A stretch of DNA of 18,266 nucleotides from contig CALCFP010000201.1 of assembly GCA_937900725.1 (NCBI GenBank), forward strand, positions 1-18,266, read 5' to 3'. The stretch's first letter is position 1, and every line of letters begins with the position of its first letter. Below are positions 1 through 7,809 of the stretch, in pieces. A model generated the notes under the pieces. It saw only the letters and a list, made by a program, of their open reading frames with translations. It was not told the origin of the DNA and did not search any database. Origin of the DNA: an uncultured Bacteroidota bacterium. GTDB lineage: Bacteria > Bacteroidota > Bacteroidia > Bacteroidales > SZUA-534. Made by a program: the position numbers and the translations under genes.

Positions 1-77
1 ACCAGGAAGAAGATCAACATCATGAACGCTGTATCGGCCAATGATGCAGAAGGAATATCTGGTGTTTTACGTGCCAT
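1..77 (-). CDS. exbD: ExbD/TolR biopolymer transporter, N-terminal fragment (cut by window edge)
   Basis: Reading the minus strand from the ATG at 77-75 gives 25 residues beginning MARKTPDIPSASLAD and running into a hydrophobic stretch (AFMMLIFFL) at the window edge. This is the typical ExbD start: a basic cytoplasmic tail with a P-x-I-x motif, then a single transmembrane helix opened by an aspartate (Asp15 here), the residue that carries protons in the family. ExbD works with ExbB in the inner membrane to turn proton motive force into movement of a TonB- or Tol-type partner. It lies 21 bases after the small membrane gene and follows exbB, so one operon is likely. The rest of the protein lies outside the window. 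The identification rests on this short but characteristic N terminus and the neighbours. Confidence 0.85.
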   Translation of the reverse strand, partial: MARKTPDIPSASLADTAFMMLIFFL

Positions 78-98
78 AACTTTTCAATCTTTATTCCC

Positions 99-524
99 TT
101 ATTCGACAGAAGACTTTATTGCTGTAAAGATCAATCCAAAGATTGATGCTCCGAATAAGAGGTAAGTTACATACAATGCTGTATCAACCCATTTTGATGT
201 CTCAATTGTCAAGTTGTATTGCTCTACTCCAAAGAATGTTGGCAGTGAATCTGAAGCAAATGCGTGCAAGCCAAATACGACAACTGCGGCTATTGCCAAC
301 ACTGTCAACAGTGACAATGCGCTTTTCTTTGAACTTAACATGCCAATCAGCGACAATACAATGATGGCAAAAAATGCAACACCTACCAAAATGTACATCC
401 ACCACAATAGTAAGTCGATGTATGGGTCAGTGCCTACAATAAATGTGGCAATACCGGCAGCTGCACTAATCACCAATAAAATGACTGATACAATGCTAAT
501 TATTTTAGATGTTTTCGAGTTCAT
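99..524 (-). CDS. Small four-helix membrane protein between exbB and exbD
   Basis: A 141-residue hydrophobic protein with four predicted membrane segments at about residues 9-29, 40-62, 69-90 and 113-135, short loops, and no enzyme motif that I recognise. The start ATG lies two bases after the exbB stop codon and exbD begins 21 bases after this gene ends, so the three are almost certainly co-transcribed and probably translated together. I do not recognise a named family. Its fixed place between the two subunits of a proton channel suggests an accessory or assembly role for that channel, but this is inferred from context only. It is a real gene by length, its hydrophobic periodicity and its tight packing; the plus-strand reading frames over it are shadows. 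Confidence 0.8.
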   Translation of the reverse strand: MNSKTSKIISIVSVILLVISAAAGIATFIVGTDPYIDLLLWWMYILVGVAFFAIIVLSLIGMLSSKKSALSLLTVLAIAAVVVFGLHAFASDSLPTFFGVEQYNLTIETSKWVDTALYVTYLLFGASIFGLIFTAIKSSVE

Positions 525-526
525 TA

Positions 527-1336
527 TTATTTGTTTTTCAAGTTGTATTTATAAAGCATATCTGTCAATGAGATTGAAGCATCTTCCATATCGTTTACGA
601 TGCTGTCGATTTTTGACACGAAATAGTTATAGAATACTTGAAGAATCATGGCAACGATAAGACCAGCCGGTGTTGTGATAAGGGCAACTGAAATACCGCC
701 TGCCACCAATGCCGGGCTGATGTCACCTGCAATCTTGATTGAGTCGAATGCTTGAACCATACCAATAACTGTTCCCAAGAATCCCAACATAGGAGCCAAT
801 GCGATGAACAATGCGATCCATGAAAGGTTCTTCTCTAGCAAGCCTGTCTGAACGCCACCATAAGAGATTACGGCTTTTTCAACCATGTCCAAACCTGCAT
901 CGTAGCGGTCAAGACCTTGATAGAAGATGCTTGCAACTGGGCCACGAGTATTGCGGCAAACCTCCTTTGCAGCTTCAACACCTTGCTCGTTAAGGGCAGC
1001 CTCAATCTTTGCCAACAATTTCTTTGTGTTGGTAGATGACAAGTTCAAGAACAAAATACGTTCAACGCAGATAGCCAAACCCAAAATCAAGCAAAGGATA
1101 ACTGATGCCATAAATCCAACACCACCTTCGATGAATTTTTGTTTGATTGCCTGGTGAGCGCTTGTGCCTTCAATGGCATCTTCAGCGACTTCTGTTGCTG
1201 CTGCTGGTGCAGCGGCTTCTGCTTGTTCAACAACTGCTGCAGTGTCTGGTGCTGCAATTGAATCTTGCGCTTTTGCGCAGTTAATTGATGCTACTCCCAG
1301 CATCATAGTCACAACCAATGTGAATAACTTTTTCAT
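527..1336 (-). CDS. exbB: MotA/TolQ/ExbB family proton channel protein
   Basis: A 269-residue protein with an N-terminal signal-like segment (residues 1-24, ending AKAQ), an Ala/Glu-rich linker (about 25-60), a first membrane helix (about 72-92), a cytoplasmic domain (about 100-170) and two further helices (about 173-195 and 210-236). The family core is visible as GFLGTVIGMVQAF at 185-197, followed by the Gly/Ala-rich third helix with the TTPAGL turn (221-226). ExbB forms the pentameric stator that houses ExbD and powers TonB-dependent uptake at the outer membrane. The periplasmic leader makes it longer than the E. coli form. It is first in an operon with the small membrane gene and exbD. I saw no good promoter match between it and the upstream tRNA gene, so read-through from the tRNA cannot be excluded. 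Confidence 0.93.
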   Translation of the reverse strand: MKKLFTLVVTMMLGVASINCAKAQDSIAAPDTAAVVEQAEAAAPAAATEVAEDAIEGTSAHQAIKQKFIEGGVGFMASVILCLILGLAICVERILFLNLSSTNTKKLLAKIEAALNEQGVEAAKEVCRNTRGPVASIFYQGLDRYDAGLDMVEKAVISYGGVQTGLLEKNLSWIALFIALAPMLGFLGTVIGMVQAFDSIKIAGDISPALVAGGISVALITTPAGLIVAMILQVFYNYFVSKIDSIVNDMEDASISLTDMLYKYNLKNK

Positions 1337-1397
1337 AGTCTTTTTTTGTTATTACGGTTTAATTTACTAGTTATGTTATTTAAAATCAATCTATTTG

Positions 1398-1487
1398 CGG
1401 AGAAAGGGGGATTCGAACCCACGATACCGTTTCACGCGGTATACACACTTTCCAGGCGTGCGCCTTAGACCACTCGGCCATTTCTCC
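1398..1487 (-). tRNA. tRNA-Ser (anticodon GGA)
   Basis: The minus strand folds as a class II tRNA. The acceptor GGAGAAA (1487-1481) pairs with TTTCTCC (1405-1399), with discriminator G at 1398. The anticodon arm CACGC-CTGGAAA-GTGTG puts anticodon GGA at 1453-1451. A long variable arm and the T-loop GTTCGAATCC are present. The 90-base length and the long variable arm fit serine, decoding UCC and UCU. CCA is not encoded, so it must be added after transcription. It lies about 60 bases upstream of exbB on the same strand. Confidence 0.97.
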
Positions 1488-1641
1488 GAACTCTTACACA
1501 GAGTCCATGCAAAACGGTCGGCAAAATACAAAAAAAATCAAACGGAAACCCCGGTTTGTCTATTTTTTATCTATTTATGGTTTTTCACCGTTGCTATTTT
1601 ATTCGTATTGCCTAGTTTTATTATATGTATTGCTTTTTTTA

Positions 1642-1672
1642 TTTGCCAAGTTGCCCCTGTTTGGTATTTTTG
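1642..1672 (+). promoter_or_regulatory. Bacteroidetes-type promoter for rpiB
   Basis: TTTG at 1642-1645, a 19-base spacer, then TATTTTTG at 1665-1672, a full match to the Bacteroidetes sigma-ABfr consensus (TTTG at -33, TAnnTTTG at -7). Transcription would start near 1678, leaving a leader of about 20 bases before the rpiB ATG at 1697. This also argues against the in-frame upstream ATG at 1625. Confidence 0.7.
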
Positions 1673-1696
1673 ACGCAAATTTTAAATCATATAATT

Positions 1697-2128
1697 ATGA
1701 ATTTAGCAATAGGCAGCGATCACGCTGGTTTTGAAACCAAACAAATATTGGTTGACTACTTGAAAGGACAAGGGCACTCTGTCACTGATTTTGGAACAAA
1801 TTCGCCTGAAAGCATGGATTATCCTGACGTGGCACACCCTCTGGCTGAAGCAGTGGAGCAGGGCAAATTCGATTTGGGCATCACTCTTTGTGGAAGCGGC
1901 AACGGCATCAATATTACAGCCAACAAGCATCAGGGAATTCGCTCGGCTCTTTGCTGGAACGTTGAGATTGCAGCTCTTGCGCGTCAGCATAACAATGCCA
2001 ACATTTGCGCCATTCCGGCCCGTTTCATCTCGGTTGATTTGGCAAAGCAGGTGGTTGATACTTTCCTGACAACTGATTTCGAAGGAGGTCGCCATCAACG
2101 CCGTATCGACAAGATACCTTGTAAATGA
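1697..2128 (+). CDS. rpiB: Ribose-5-phosphate isomerase B
   Basis: A 143-residue RpiB/LacAB-type sugar isomerase that interconverts ribose 5-phosphate and ribulose 5-phosphate in the non-oxidative pentose phosphate pathway. Visible motifs are SDHAG (7-11, phosphate and substrate contacts), DFGT (31-34), the catalytic Cys65 in LCGSGNG (64-70), and RQHNNANI (96-103), whose histidine takes part in ring opening. The length matches the family (about 145-150). The frame extends upstream to 1625, but the ATG at 1697 is chosen because homology starts there (MNLAIGSDHAG) and because the promoter lies between the two candidates. A gldA-like ABC ATPase gene starts 28 bases after the stop, probably on the same transcript. 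Confidence 0.95.
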   Translation: MNLAIGSDHAGFETKQILVDYLKGQGHSVTDFGTNSPESMDYPDVAHPLAEAVEQGKFDLGITLCGSGNGINITANKHQGIRSALCWNVEIAALARQHNNANICAIPARFISVDLAKQVVDTFLTTDFEGGRHQRRIDKIPCK

Positions 2129-2156
2129 CATATTGTAACTTGTCGTTTTTTTTGAG

Positions 2157-3074
2157 ATGTCGATAAACATTAAGTCTGTCACAAAGGTCTTTGGCAATCA
2201 GAAAGCGCTCGATAACGTGTCGTTCTCGGTTGACACAGGGACCATTGTGGGCTTTTTGGGGCCAAATGGCGCAGGAAAGTCGACATTGATGAAGATAATC
2301 ACTGGCTTGCTGTCTCCTACTGATGGACAAGTCCTTGTTGAAGGCATTGATGTTGCCGAAAATCCTGACGAAGTTCGCCGTATAATCGGCTACTTGCCTG
2401 AAAACAACCCGCTTTATCTTGATATGTATGTCAAGGAGTATCTTCAGTTCATTGCCAGAATGTACAAGCTGGACAATGTCCGCAGTGTGGTTGACGATGT
2501 TGTGGAGCGAACCGGATTGACTCTTGAATGCAAGAAACGTATCGGCGAACTGTCAAAAGGCTACAAGCAGCGTGTAGGTTTGGCTCAGGCCATAATCCAC
2601 AATCCGAAAGTGCTCATCCTTGATGAGCCTACCACAGGCCTTGATCCAAATCAGATTGTCGAAATCAGAAACCTCATTCTTGAGTTAGGTCGCGAAAAGA
2701 CAATAATGCTATCAACCCACATTATGCAGGAGGTTCAGGCAATCTGTCATCAAATAGCCATCCTCAACCGTGGACATCTTGTGGCAAACGGAAATACGCA
2801 ACAGATCCGGCAGTCGGTTCATGACACTCATCAACAGGTGTATGTTGAATTTAATGCCGACATTGACGAAAAACAAATGCTACAAATTGCCAATATTGTA
2901 TCGGCAGAAAAGGTTGATGAGCATAAGTACATGCTGGTGTCAAGCACTAATGCCGATATCAGGCAGGACGTGTTCAACTTTGCCGTTCAGCACAATGTGG
3001 CTGTATTGGCAATGCAGGCAATGCAGAAGACTATTGAGGAGGCATTTCTGGAATTGACGAAACAAAAAACGTAA
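2157..3074 (+). CDS. gldA: ABC transporter ATP-binding protein, GldA-like (ABC-2 class)
   Basis: A 305-residue ABC ATPase with Walker A GPNGAGKST (35-43), signature LSKGYKQRV (132-140), Walker B VLILDEP (152-158), a D-loop (TGLDP) and the H-loop His188 (STH). The usual Q-loop glutamine is replaced by Glu82 in YLPENNPLY; as I recall this is usual in the GldA subgroup rather than a defect. The C-terminal 80 residues form the extra domain seen in ABC-2 drug or polysaccharide exporter ATPases. In gliding Bacteroidota GldA works with permeases GldF and GldG. Neither is in this window, so the partner must be encoded elsewhere, and gliding should not be assumed: non-motile Bacteroidales carry this gene too. 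The next gene begins four bases after the stop. Confidence 0.85.
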   Translation: MSINIKSVTKVFGNQKALDNVSFSVDTGTIVGFLGPNGAGKSTLMKIITGLLSPTDGQVLVEGIDVAENPDEVRRIIGYLPENNPLYLDMYVKEYLQFIARMYKLDNVRSVVDDVVERTGLTLECKKRIGELSKGYKQRVGLAQAIIHNPKVLILDEPTTGLDPNQIVEIRNLILELGREKTIMLSTHIMQEVQAICHQIAILNRGHLVANGNTQQIRQSVHDTHQQVYVEFNADIDEKQMLQIANIVSAEKVDEHKYMLVSSTNADIRQDVFNFAVQHNVAVLAMQAMQKTIEEAFLELTKQKT

Positions 3075-3078
3075 TAAG

Positions 3079-3594
3079 ATGTCAATATCAAAGGAAACAG
3101 ATAGACCGAAGAACATTCTGGGGCTTTTCTCGTTCGACTTGACAAGATTCTTTGCTGATAACGATTACAGCGAAATCGAAAGTACGGATGAGGAGGGTGT
3201 CATTATGGTTGAATTTGAGAAGGAATTTCCTTTGACGGAATTGGGCATGTTCGACAAGGTATGTTTCCGCCTGTTCAACGAAAAGGACAACATTGTTGCC
3301 AGCAACCACATAAATGTTACGTTCCCGGCGAGCCCGCATTATGCGTCCAAAGAGTACACTATGAGCCTTGTCAATGCCTTGTTTGAAATATATGGATATG
3401 ATGATGACCGTAAAGGGGAATGGACTGATACGGACGCAAAATCGTTTGCTGACAAGGACTTCGACCGCCAATGGACAATTGGCAGCGACAAACGTGTCTA
3501 TGCGATAAAACTCTCTTTTACCGAGAAACACGGCCTATACCTGAAGATATTTTTCTTTAACAGATTGATGGAAAGCATCAAAGGCAATGTGTAA
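3079..3594 (+). CDS. Hypothetical protein, 171 aa, between gldA and coaX
   Basis: I do not recognise this protein. It is soluble, acidic (many Asp and Glu at 25-45 and 105-130), and has no signal peptide, membrane helix or obvious catalytic motif. Alternating hydrophobic residues in the middle (VCFRLF, NHINVTF) and near the C terminus (YAIKLSF, LYLKIFFF) suggest a beta-rich fold. It starts four bases after the gldA-like gene and overlaps the start of coaX by eight bases, so translational coupling within a gldA-hypothetical-coaX operon is likely. The gene is supported by this packing and by sustained plus-strand coding; the minus-strand frame over it is a shadow. Function unknown. Confidence 0.75.
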   Translation: MSISKETDRPKNILGLFSFDLTRFFADNDYSEIESTDEEGVIMVEFEKEFPLTELGMFDKVCFRLFNEKDNIVASNHINVTFPASPHYASKEYTMSLVNALFEIYGYDDDRKGEWTDTDAKSFADKDFDRQWTIGSDKRVYAIKLSFTEKHGLYLKIFFFNRLMESIKGNV

Positions 3595-4327
3595 TCTTAT
3601 TATTGACGAAGGCAACTCATTGTGTAAATTGGCGTTGATGGACAAAGGCACTATCGTGTCGCAAATGTCCGCTAGCAATCTGACGTCGGAATTGGCTTTG
3701 AAATGCATTGCCAATTGCCATGTTGACAGGATAATAAGTTCAACTACGAGGTCTGATGAAGTAAAATTGCCATCCTGCTTGAATGACATTCCTCACCTAA
3801 TGCTGGATTGCAACACTCCATTGCCTATCCATATTAATTATGGCACGCCGCAGACACTCGGCCGCGACAGGATTGCCGGAGCAGTAGGCGCCAATGTCGT
3901 GTGTCCGCATTCCAATGTCTTGATTATTGACATCGGAACAGCAATAACCATTGATTTTTTGGATGAAAAAGGTGTATTTCAGGGCGGCACCATATCACTT
4001 GGCCCGGAAATGAGAGCAAAGGCATTGCATCAATTTACGGGGAAACTGCCTTTGGTTGACGTGCCTTTGAAATCTCAAATACAAGGCAAGACAACTCACG
4101 AATCCATTCAATTTGGAATATATCAAGGCATCAACTTCGAAATTGACGGTTATATCCGTTCATACATAGAAAGATACGACGATGTAAAAGTCGTTGTGAC
4201 GGGCGGCAATTCCGACATTTTCATAAACAACGCAGTTATAAGAGAACCGAATTTGGTGATAATAGGGTTGAATGCAATACTTGAATCAACAAGCATTTGT
4301 CATGTTCAAAAGAATGGAATTCATTGA
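3587..4327 (+). CDS. coaX: Type III pantothenate kinase
   Basis: A 246-residue CoaX, which phosphorylates pantothenate in the first step of coenzyme A synthesis. It belongs to the ASKHA fold superfamily, and the three expected motifs are visible: the N-terminal phosphate loop DEGNS (7-11; the family usually has DxGNT), the pantothenate-site motif YGTPQTLGRDR (85-95), and the catalytic DIGTAITID (115-123, Asp115), followed by GGTISLGPEMR (133-143). The length is typical (about 240-260). The ATG lies inside the last codons of the upstream hypothetical gene. The 125 bases that follow carry the promoter of the next gene. Confidence 0.93.
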   Translation: MCNLIIDEGNSLCKLALMDKGTIVSQMSASNLTSELALKCIANCHVDRIISSTTRSDEVKLPSCLNDIPHLMLDCNTPLPIHINYGTPQTLGRDRIAGAVGANVVCPHSNVLIIDIGTAITIDFLDEKGVFQGGTISLGPEMRAKALHQFTGKLPLVDVPLKSQIQGKTTHESIQFGIYQGINFEIDGYIRSYIERYDDVKVVVTGGNSDIFINNAVIREPNLVIIGLNAILESTSICHVQKNGIH

Positions 4328-4419
4328 GTTAACTATTATTTGCCATCAAATACAAACAATAATCGCATCTGACAGGAATATAAACATTGCTAAAAACGAT
4401 GTTCCTATAAAAGATTTAT

Positions 4420-4427
4420 TACTTTTG
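4420..4427 (+). promoter_or_regulatory. Putative -7 element for the TPR gene
   Basis: TACTTTTG matches TAnnTTTG exactly and lies 25 bases before the ATG at 4453, within an AT-rich intergenic stretch. No TTTG occurs at the expected -33 distance, so this is a half-site match only. Confidence 0.5.
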
Positions 4428-4452
4428 GGCGCTAATCTTTAAAAATTAAAAA

Positions 4453-5841
4453 ATGAAAACGTTTGCTTGCAAATTTGGCGTTCTAGCCATGTCGTTACTT
4501 ATGGTGGCCGGCGCCTCAAATGCTCAACAAAAAAAGTATTTATCAGACCCTAAATATGGTCCTGACAGTACAGCCCGTGAGGCTTGCGCAATGCACATCT
4601 CACTGTATGGCGAATTCTACAAACAGAAGAATTATAAAGATGCAGTCACCGATTGGCGCAAGGTTTTCCAAGATTGTCCGGCAGCCAGCAAGAACACATT
4701 CATTCGTGGCGCAGCCATTTACAAGTATCTTATCAAGGCCGAAAGCAATGCAGCAAGAAAAGAGTCGCTCATTGACACCTTGATGCTTATTTACGACCAA
4801 CGCATTGTTTACTTCAAGCAAGAAGGAGCCGTATTGGCAAACAAGGGTGTCGACTTGTATACATTCCGTGGCAGTAAGGCCGCTCAGGATGTTTACGACA
4901 TGCTGAAGAAATCATGTGAAATGGAGAAGGGCGAACAAGGTGCAGGTGTGGCAACCGTAATGCTGCAGGCTGCAGTTGACTTGTACAAGGACGAAGTCAT
5001 TGACGGCGCTGAAGTGATAAACGCTTACGAACTGGCCATGAACACGGTGGAATTGGCAATTGCCAGCAACAAGTCTATTGTTGAAAGCGGTGATGCCAAG
5101 AAAGCGCCTGCAGCACAAAAGGAACTTGAAAACCTTAATGTCGACATCCAGAATGTTGAGTCATTGTTCTCAGAAAGTGGTGCGGCCACTTGCGATGCGC
5201 TGATTGCAATTTTCGAGGCAAAATACGATGCCAATAAAGATGACGTAGAATGGCTCAAGAAGGTGACAAAATTGCTTGACAAGGCTGAATGTAATTCAAG
5301 CCCTTTGTTTGCAAAGGCTTCTGAAGCATTATATGCACTTGAGCCATCGGCTTCTGCCGCACGCAACTTGGCTCGCTTGTTCCTTGCAAAGCAAGATTTG
5401 GTAAAAGCAGCAAGTTACTATTGCAATGCTTGCGACTTGCAGGAAGATGCTGAAGCCAAGTCACAGTACTACTATGAATGGAGTTTGGTTGCATTCGCCC
5501 AGAAGAACTTCCAAAAAGTCCGTGAGCTGGCAAACCTTGCAATCAAGAGCAATCCGAATAACGGCAAGGCATACATTGCAATTGGCAACGCTTATGCCGC
5601 CGATGCCAAAAATATTGGTCAAGAGTCAGTGGAGCACAGCGCTGTATATTGGGCAGTAGTTGACAAGTTTGTGAAGGCAAAACAAGTCGATCCTTCATGC
5701 GAAGCAGAGGCAAACGAGAAAATCAACACTTACAAGAAATACTTCCCAAACAAAGAGGAAGCATTTATGTTCGGCATCAAGGAAGGTGAACCTTACACCG
5801 TTGGTGGCTGGATTAACGAGAAAACTACCGCACGTTACTAA
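4453..5841 (+). CDS. Secreted tetratricopeptide-repeat protein
   Basis: A 462-residue exported protein. The signal peptide is residues 1-24 (basic start, hydrophobic core, ASNA before Gln25). The mature part is almost entirely helical and rich in Ala and Lys, with TPR-like pairs at about 45-75 and 302-382, where the ARNLARLFLAKQDLVKAASYY and AYIAIGNAYA signatures are clearest. TPR arrays are protein-docking surfaces, so a periplasmic scaffold or assembly role is plausible; its partner is unknown. The lptC gene starts 13 bases after the stop, and the shared transcript suggests an envelope role, perhaps tied to LPS export. The start follows an A-rich leader typical of Bacteroidota. The opposite-strand frames over it are shadows. 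Confidence 0.85.
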   Translation: MKTFACKFGVLAMSLLMVAGASNAQQKKYLSDPKYGPDSTAREACAMHISLYGEFYKQKNYKDAVTDWRKVFQDCPAASKNTFIRGAAIYKYLIKAESNAARKESLIDTLMLIYDQRIVYFKQEGAVLANKGVDLYTFRGSKAAQDVYDMLKKSCEMEKGEQGAGVATVMLQAAVDLYKDEVIDGAEVINAYELAMNTVELAIASNKSIVESGDAKKAPAAQKELENLNVDIQNVESLFSESGAATCDALIAIFEAKYDANKDDVEWLKKVTKLLDKAECNSSPLFAKASEALYALEPSASAARNLARLFLAKQDLVKAASYYCNACDLQEDAEAKSQYYYEWSLVAFAQKNFQKVRELANLAIKSNPNNGKAYIAIGNAYAADAKNIGQESVEHSAVYWAVVDKFVKAKQVDPSCEAEANEKINTYKKYFPNKEEAFMFGIKEGEPYTVGGWINEKTTARY

Positions 5842-5854
5842 TCATTTTTGCAGG

Positions 5855-6418
5855 ATGGCGCAAAGCATATATACAACATTGGCTAAGGCTCTTTTTATAG
5901 GAGCCTTAGTTTTTATTGTGTCATCGTGCAAGAACGACCTGAATCAGGTCAATGCTCTCACAACAGTGTCCGACACAGCACAGTTAAGCGGCAAAGATGT
6001 GGAACTTACACGATCGTTGAATGGTCACATAGTAGTGAGAATGCAAGGCAAGGAGGTTCGCCAGTTGAGCATTGCCGACAACACCTTCGAATTTCCTCAA
6101 GGAATCAAGTTGTATATGTACGATACATTGGGCAATGTTACTTCGCATATGTCGGCTGATTATTCAATCTATTACGACAAAGAGGGAATTTGGGAAGCCA
6201 AAAACAATGTCGATGTCAGCAACGAAAAGGGTGACCGGCTAAACACTGAATATCTTGTATGGAGCAGGGAGAAGGCGACATTTGAGACTGACCAGTTTGT
6301 AAAGATATCCACTGCCGATGGTGTCATATATGGTGACGGAATGGTGTCAGATCAGAATTTCACCAATTGGGAAGTGAAAAACGGCAGAGGCGAATTCAAT
6401 ATTGAAGAAGATGAATAA
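5855..6418 (+). CDS. lptC: LptC, LPS export ABC transporter periplasmic component (lipoprotein form)
   Basis: A 187-residue protein with an N-terminal membrane segment (about 10-22) and a lipobox (VSSC, Cys25), followed by a beta-rich domain (about 55-170) of the LptC/OstA type, with repeated short strands such as GIKLYMYDTLG and GIWEAKNNVDVSN. LptC accepts lipopolysaccharide from the LptBFG extractor and passes it along the periplasmic bridge; in Bacteroidota it is commonly a lipoprotein. The frame is open back to 5786, inside the TPR gene, but the ATG at 5855 is preferred because the signal sequence begins there. It sits 13 bases after the TPR gene, and its last eight bases overlap the next small gene. 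Confidence 0.85.
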   Translation: MAQSIYTTLAKALFIGALVFIVSSCKNDLNQVNALTTVSDTAQLSGKDVELTRSLNGHIVVRMQGKEVRQLSIADNTFEFPQGIKLYMYDTLGNVTSHMSADYSIYYDKEGIWEAKNNVDVSNEKGDRLNTEYLVWSREKATFETDQFVKISTADGVIYGDGMVSDQNFTNWEVKNGRGEFNIEEDE

Positions 6419-6608
6419 GACAGTTCTTGTTTTCAAGATAATTGTTGAATGCATCTGGTTCGCATTGTCAGTCTGCTGCATATTCATTGCCGCAAAAGAG
6501 ATGATTGGGCATAATTTCTCGCAAGGACTTTTGTTCGCGTCGTTGTCGTTGTTGGCGCTTTTCTTTTTTCTTTATCATCGCGCCCAAAGAAAAAAAGTGC
6601 AGCAATAG
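6411..6608 (+). CDS. Small two-helix membrane protein downstream of lptC
   Basis: A 65-residue protein with two hydrophobic segments (about residues 5-27 and 36-55) and a basic C-terminal tail (HRAQRKKVQQ). The ATG at 6411 overlaps the end of lptC by eight bases; a TTG three codons earlier (6402) would extend it slightly but is less likely. I do not recognise the family. The tight overlap points to translational coupling with lptC. Its size and topology fit a small accessory membrane protein, but no function can be assigned. Confidence 0.65.
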   Translation: MNKTVLVFKIIVECIWFALSVCCIFIAAKEMIGHNFSQGLLFASLSLLALFFFLYHRAQRKKVQQ

Positions 6609-6618
6609 TTGTTTTTTC

Positions 6619-6626
6619 TATCTTTG
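6619..6626 (+). promoter_or_regulatory. Putative -7 element for ftsX
   Basis: TATCTTTG matches TAnnTTTG exactly, 20 bases before the ftsX ATG, in the only gap of note between the lptC and ftsX groups. No TTTG is found at -33. It suggests that ftsX starts a new transcript. Confidence 0.5.
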
Positions 6627-6646
6627 CCACTCTACAATAACTGAAA

Positions 6647-7525
6647 ATGAGCAAAAAGGAAACACGCATCGCCTCTCGACAGTTGAGGAGTTCGTATTTG
6701 ACAACAATCATCAGCATTTCGCTTGTGCTATTCGTCATAGGCTTGGTTGGATTGCTGATGCTGAATGCCCATAAAATATCCAGACATGTCAAGGAGAACA
6801 TAGGATTCACCGTTTTCCTCAATGACGATGTGAAGGAAGTGGACATGATTAAATTGCAGAAAAGCCTTGATGCGTCTCAGTTTGTACGCTCAACCGAATT
6901 CATTTCAAAAAGCCAGGCCGCACAGGAATTGAAGGACGAACTTGGCGAAGATTTTGTCAACTTCTTGGGATACAATCCATTGCTTCCTTCAATTGAAGTC
7001 AAGTTGTGTGCCGAATATGCCAATGCCGACAGCATCGCAAAGATTGAAAAACGTCTGGTGAAATATTCACAGGTGAAGGAGGTCGCATATCAAAAGTCGC
7101 TCATCGAGGCTGTAAATCAAAATATCAAGAAGATTAGTATTGTGCTGCTGATATTCTGCGGAATGTTGTTCCTCATCTCTCTTTCGCTGATAAACAATAC
7201 AATACGATTGTCAGTGTACGCACGGCGATTCTTGATAAAAACTATGGAGCTTGTTGGGGCAACCCGTTCGTTTGTAAGAGCACCGTTTATCACAAAAAGT
7301 TTGGGACACGCACTAATCAGCATTGTAATTGCGTTTATACTATTGGGTGGCGTAATCTATCTAATTGACAAACACATTCCAGAACTGTCGATAATGTACG
7401 AATTGGATACCATTGCAATACTTTATGCCGGCATTATGGTTATTGGCTTTTTGATAGTGTGGATTTCGAACCTTTTTGCCGTCAATCGCTATTTGCGGAT
7501 GAAAGGCAACGATTTATATGCATAA
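6647..7525 (+). CDS. ftsX: Cell division protein FtsX (ABC permease)
   Basis: A 292-residue FtsX. It has a cytoplasmic N terminus, a first helix (18-40), a large extracytoplasmic domain (about 45-160), then three helices (about 164-185, 218-240 and 255-277) with the family loop KTMELVGAT (199-207) between helices 2 and 3. FtsX pairs with the ATPase FtsE at the division site and relays ATP hydrolysis to cell-wall hydrolases. No ftsE is adjacent; the stand-alone ftsX followed by DUF3098 is the usual Bacteroidota arrangement. Length and topology are normal. The DUF3098 gene starts 15 bases after the stop. Confidence 0.93.
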   Translation: MSKKETRIASRQLRSSYLTTIISISLVLFVIGLVGLLMLNAHKISRHVKENIGFTVFLNDDVKEVDMIKLQKSLDASQFVRSTEFISKSQAAQELKDELGEDFVNFLGYNPLLPSIEVKLCAEYANADSIAKIEKRLVKYSQVKEVAYQKSLIEAVNQNIKKISIVLLIFCGMLFLISLSLINNTIRLSVYARRFLIKTMELVGATRSFVRAPFITKSLGHALISIVIAFILLGGVIYLIDKHIPELSIMYELDTIAILYAGIMVIGFLIVWISNLFAVNRYLRMKGNDLYA

Positions 7526-7540
7526 ATACTAATTAAAAAT

Positions 7541-7786
7541 ATGGAAAACGAGACACAAAAACCAGGTTTTGCCATTGATAAGGATAACTACAAGTTTGTA
7601 TGGATTGGCATAGTCATAATTGTATTAGGATTTATCCTTATGGCAGGCGGCCGTTCCGATGACCCTCAGGTTTTCAACGAATCAATGTTCAGTGCACGTC
7701 GCATTTTCATTGCTCCGATAGTGGTTTTGGCAGGTTTCCTTTTTGAAATCTATGCCATTATGCGCAAGCCAAAAAACAACGAATAG
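7541..7786 (+). CDS. DUF3098 family membrane protein
   Basis: An 81-residue protein with two membrane helices (about 20-37 and 56-73) separated by a conserved-looking loop containing GGRSDDP (36-42) and FSARRI (50-55), then the helix with APIVVLAGFLFEIYAIM. This matches the DUF3098 pattern of a short Bacteroidota-specific protein encoded directly after ftsX. Its function is not known; its neighbours suggest a link to division or envelope synthesis. In many Bacteroidota the next gene is uppP, but here truB follows after 23 bases. Confidence 0.85.
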   Translation: MENETQKPGFAIDKDNYKFVWIGIVIIVLGFILMAGGRSDDPQVFNESMFSARRIFIAPIVVLAGFLFEIYAIMRKPKNNE

Positions 7787-7809
7787 CATAACTTGAGTTT
7801 TTCCCGTCA

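Noticed and set aside
214..660. Plus-strand open frame of 148 codons
   Set aside because: It is antisense to the four-helix membrane protein and the end of exbB, and its composition is that of a shadow frame.
1395..1673. Plus-strand open frame of 92 codons beginning MRRKGDSNPRY
   Set aside because: It is translation across the antisense strand of tRNA-Ser(GGA), a well-known source of spurious proteins; the remainder is low-complexity AT-rich intergenic DNA.
1703..2197. Minus-strand open frame of 164 codons
   Set aside because: It lies opposite rpiB, which has clear catalytic motifs; no family features in the antisense product.
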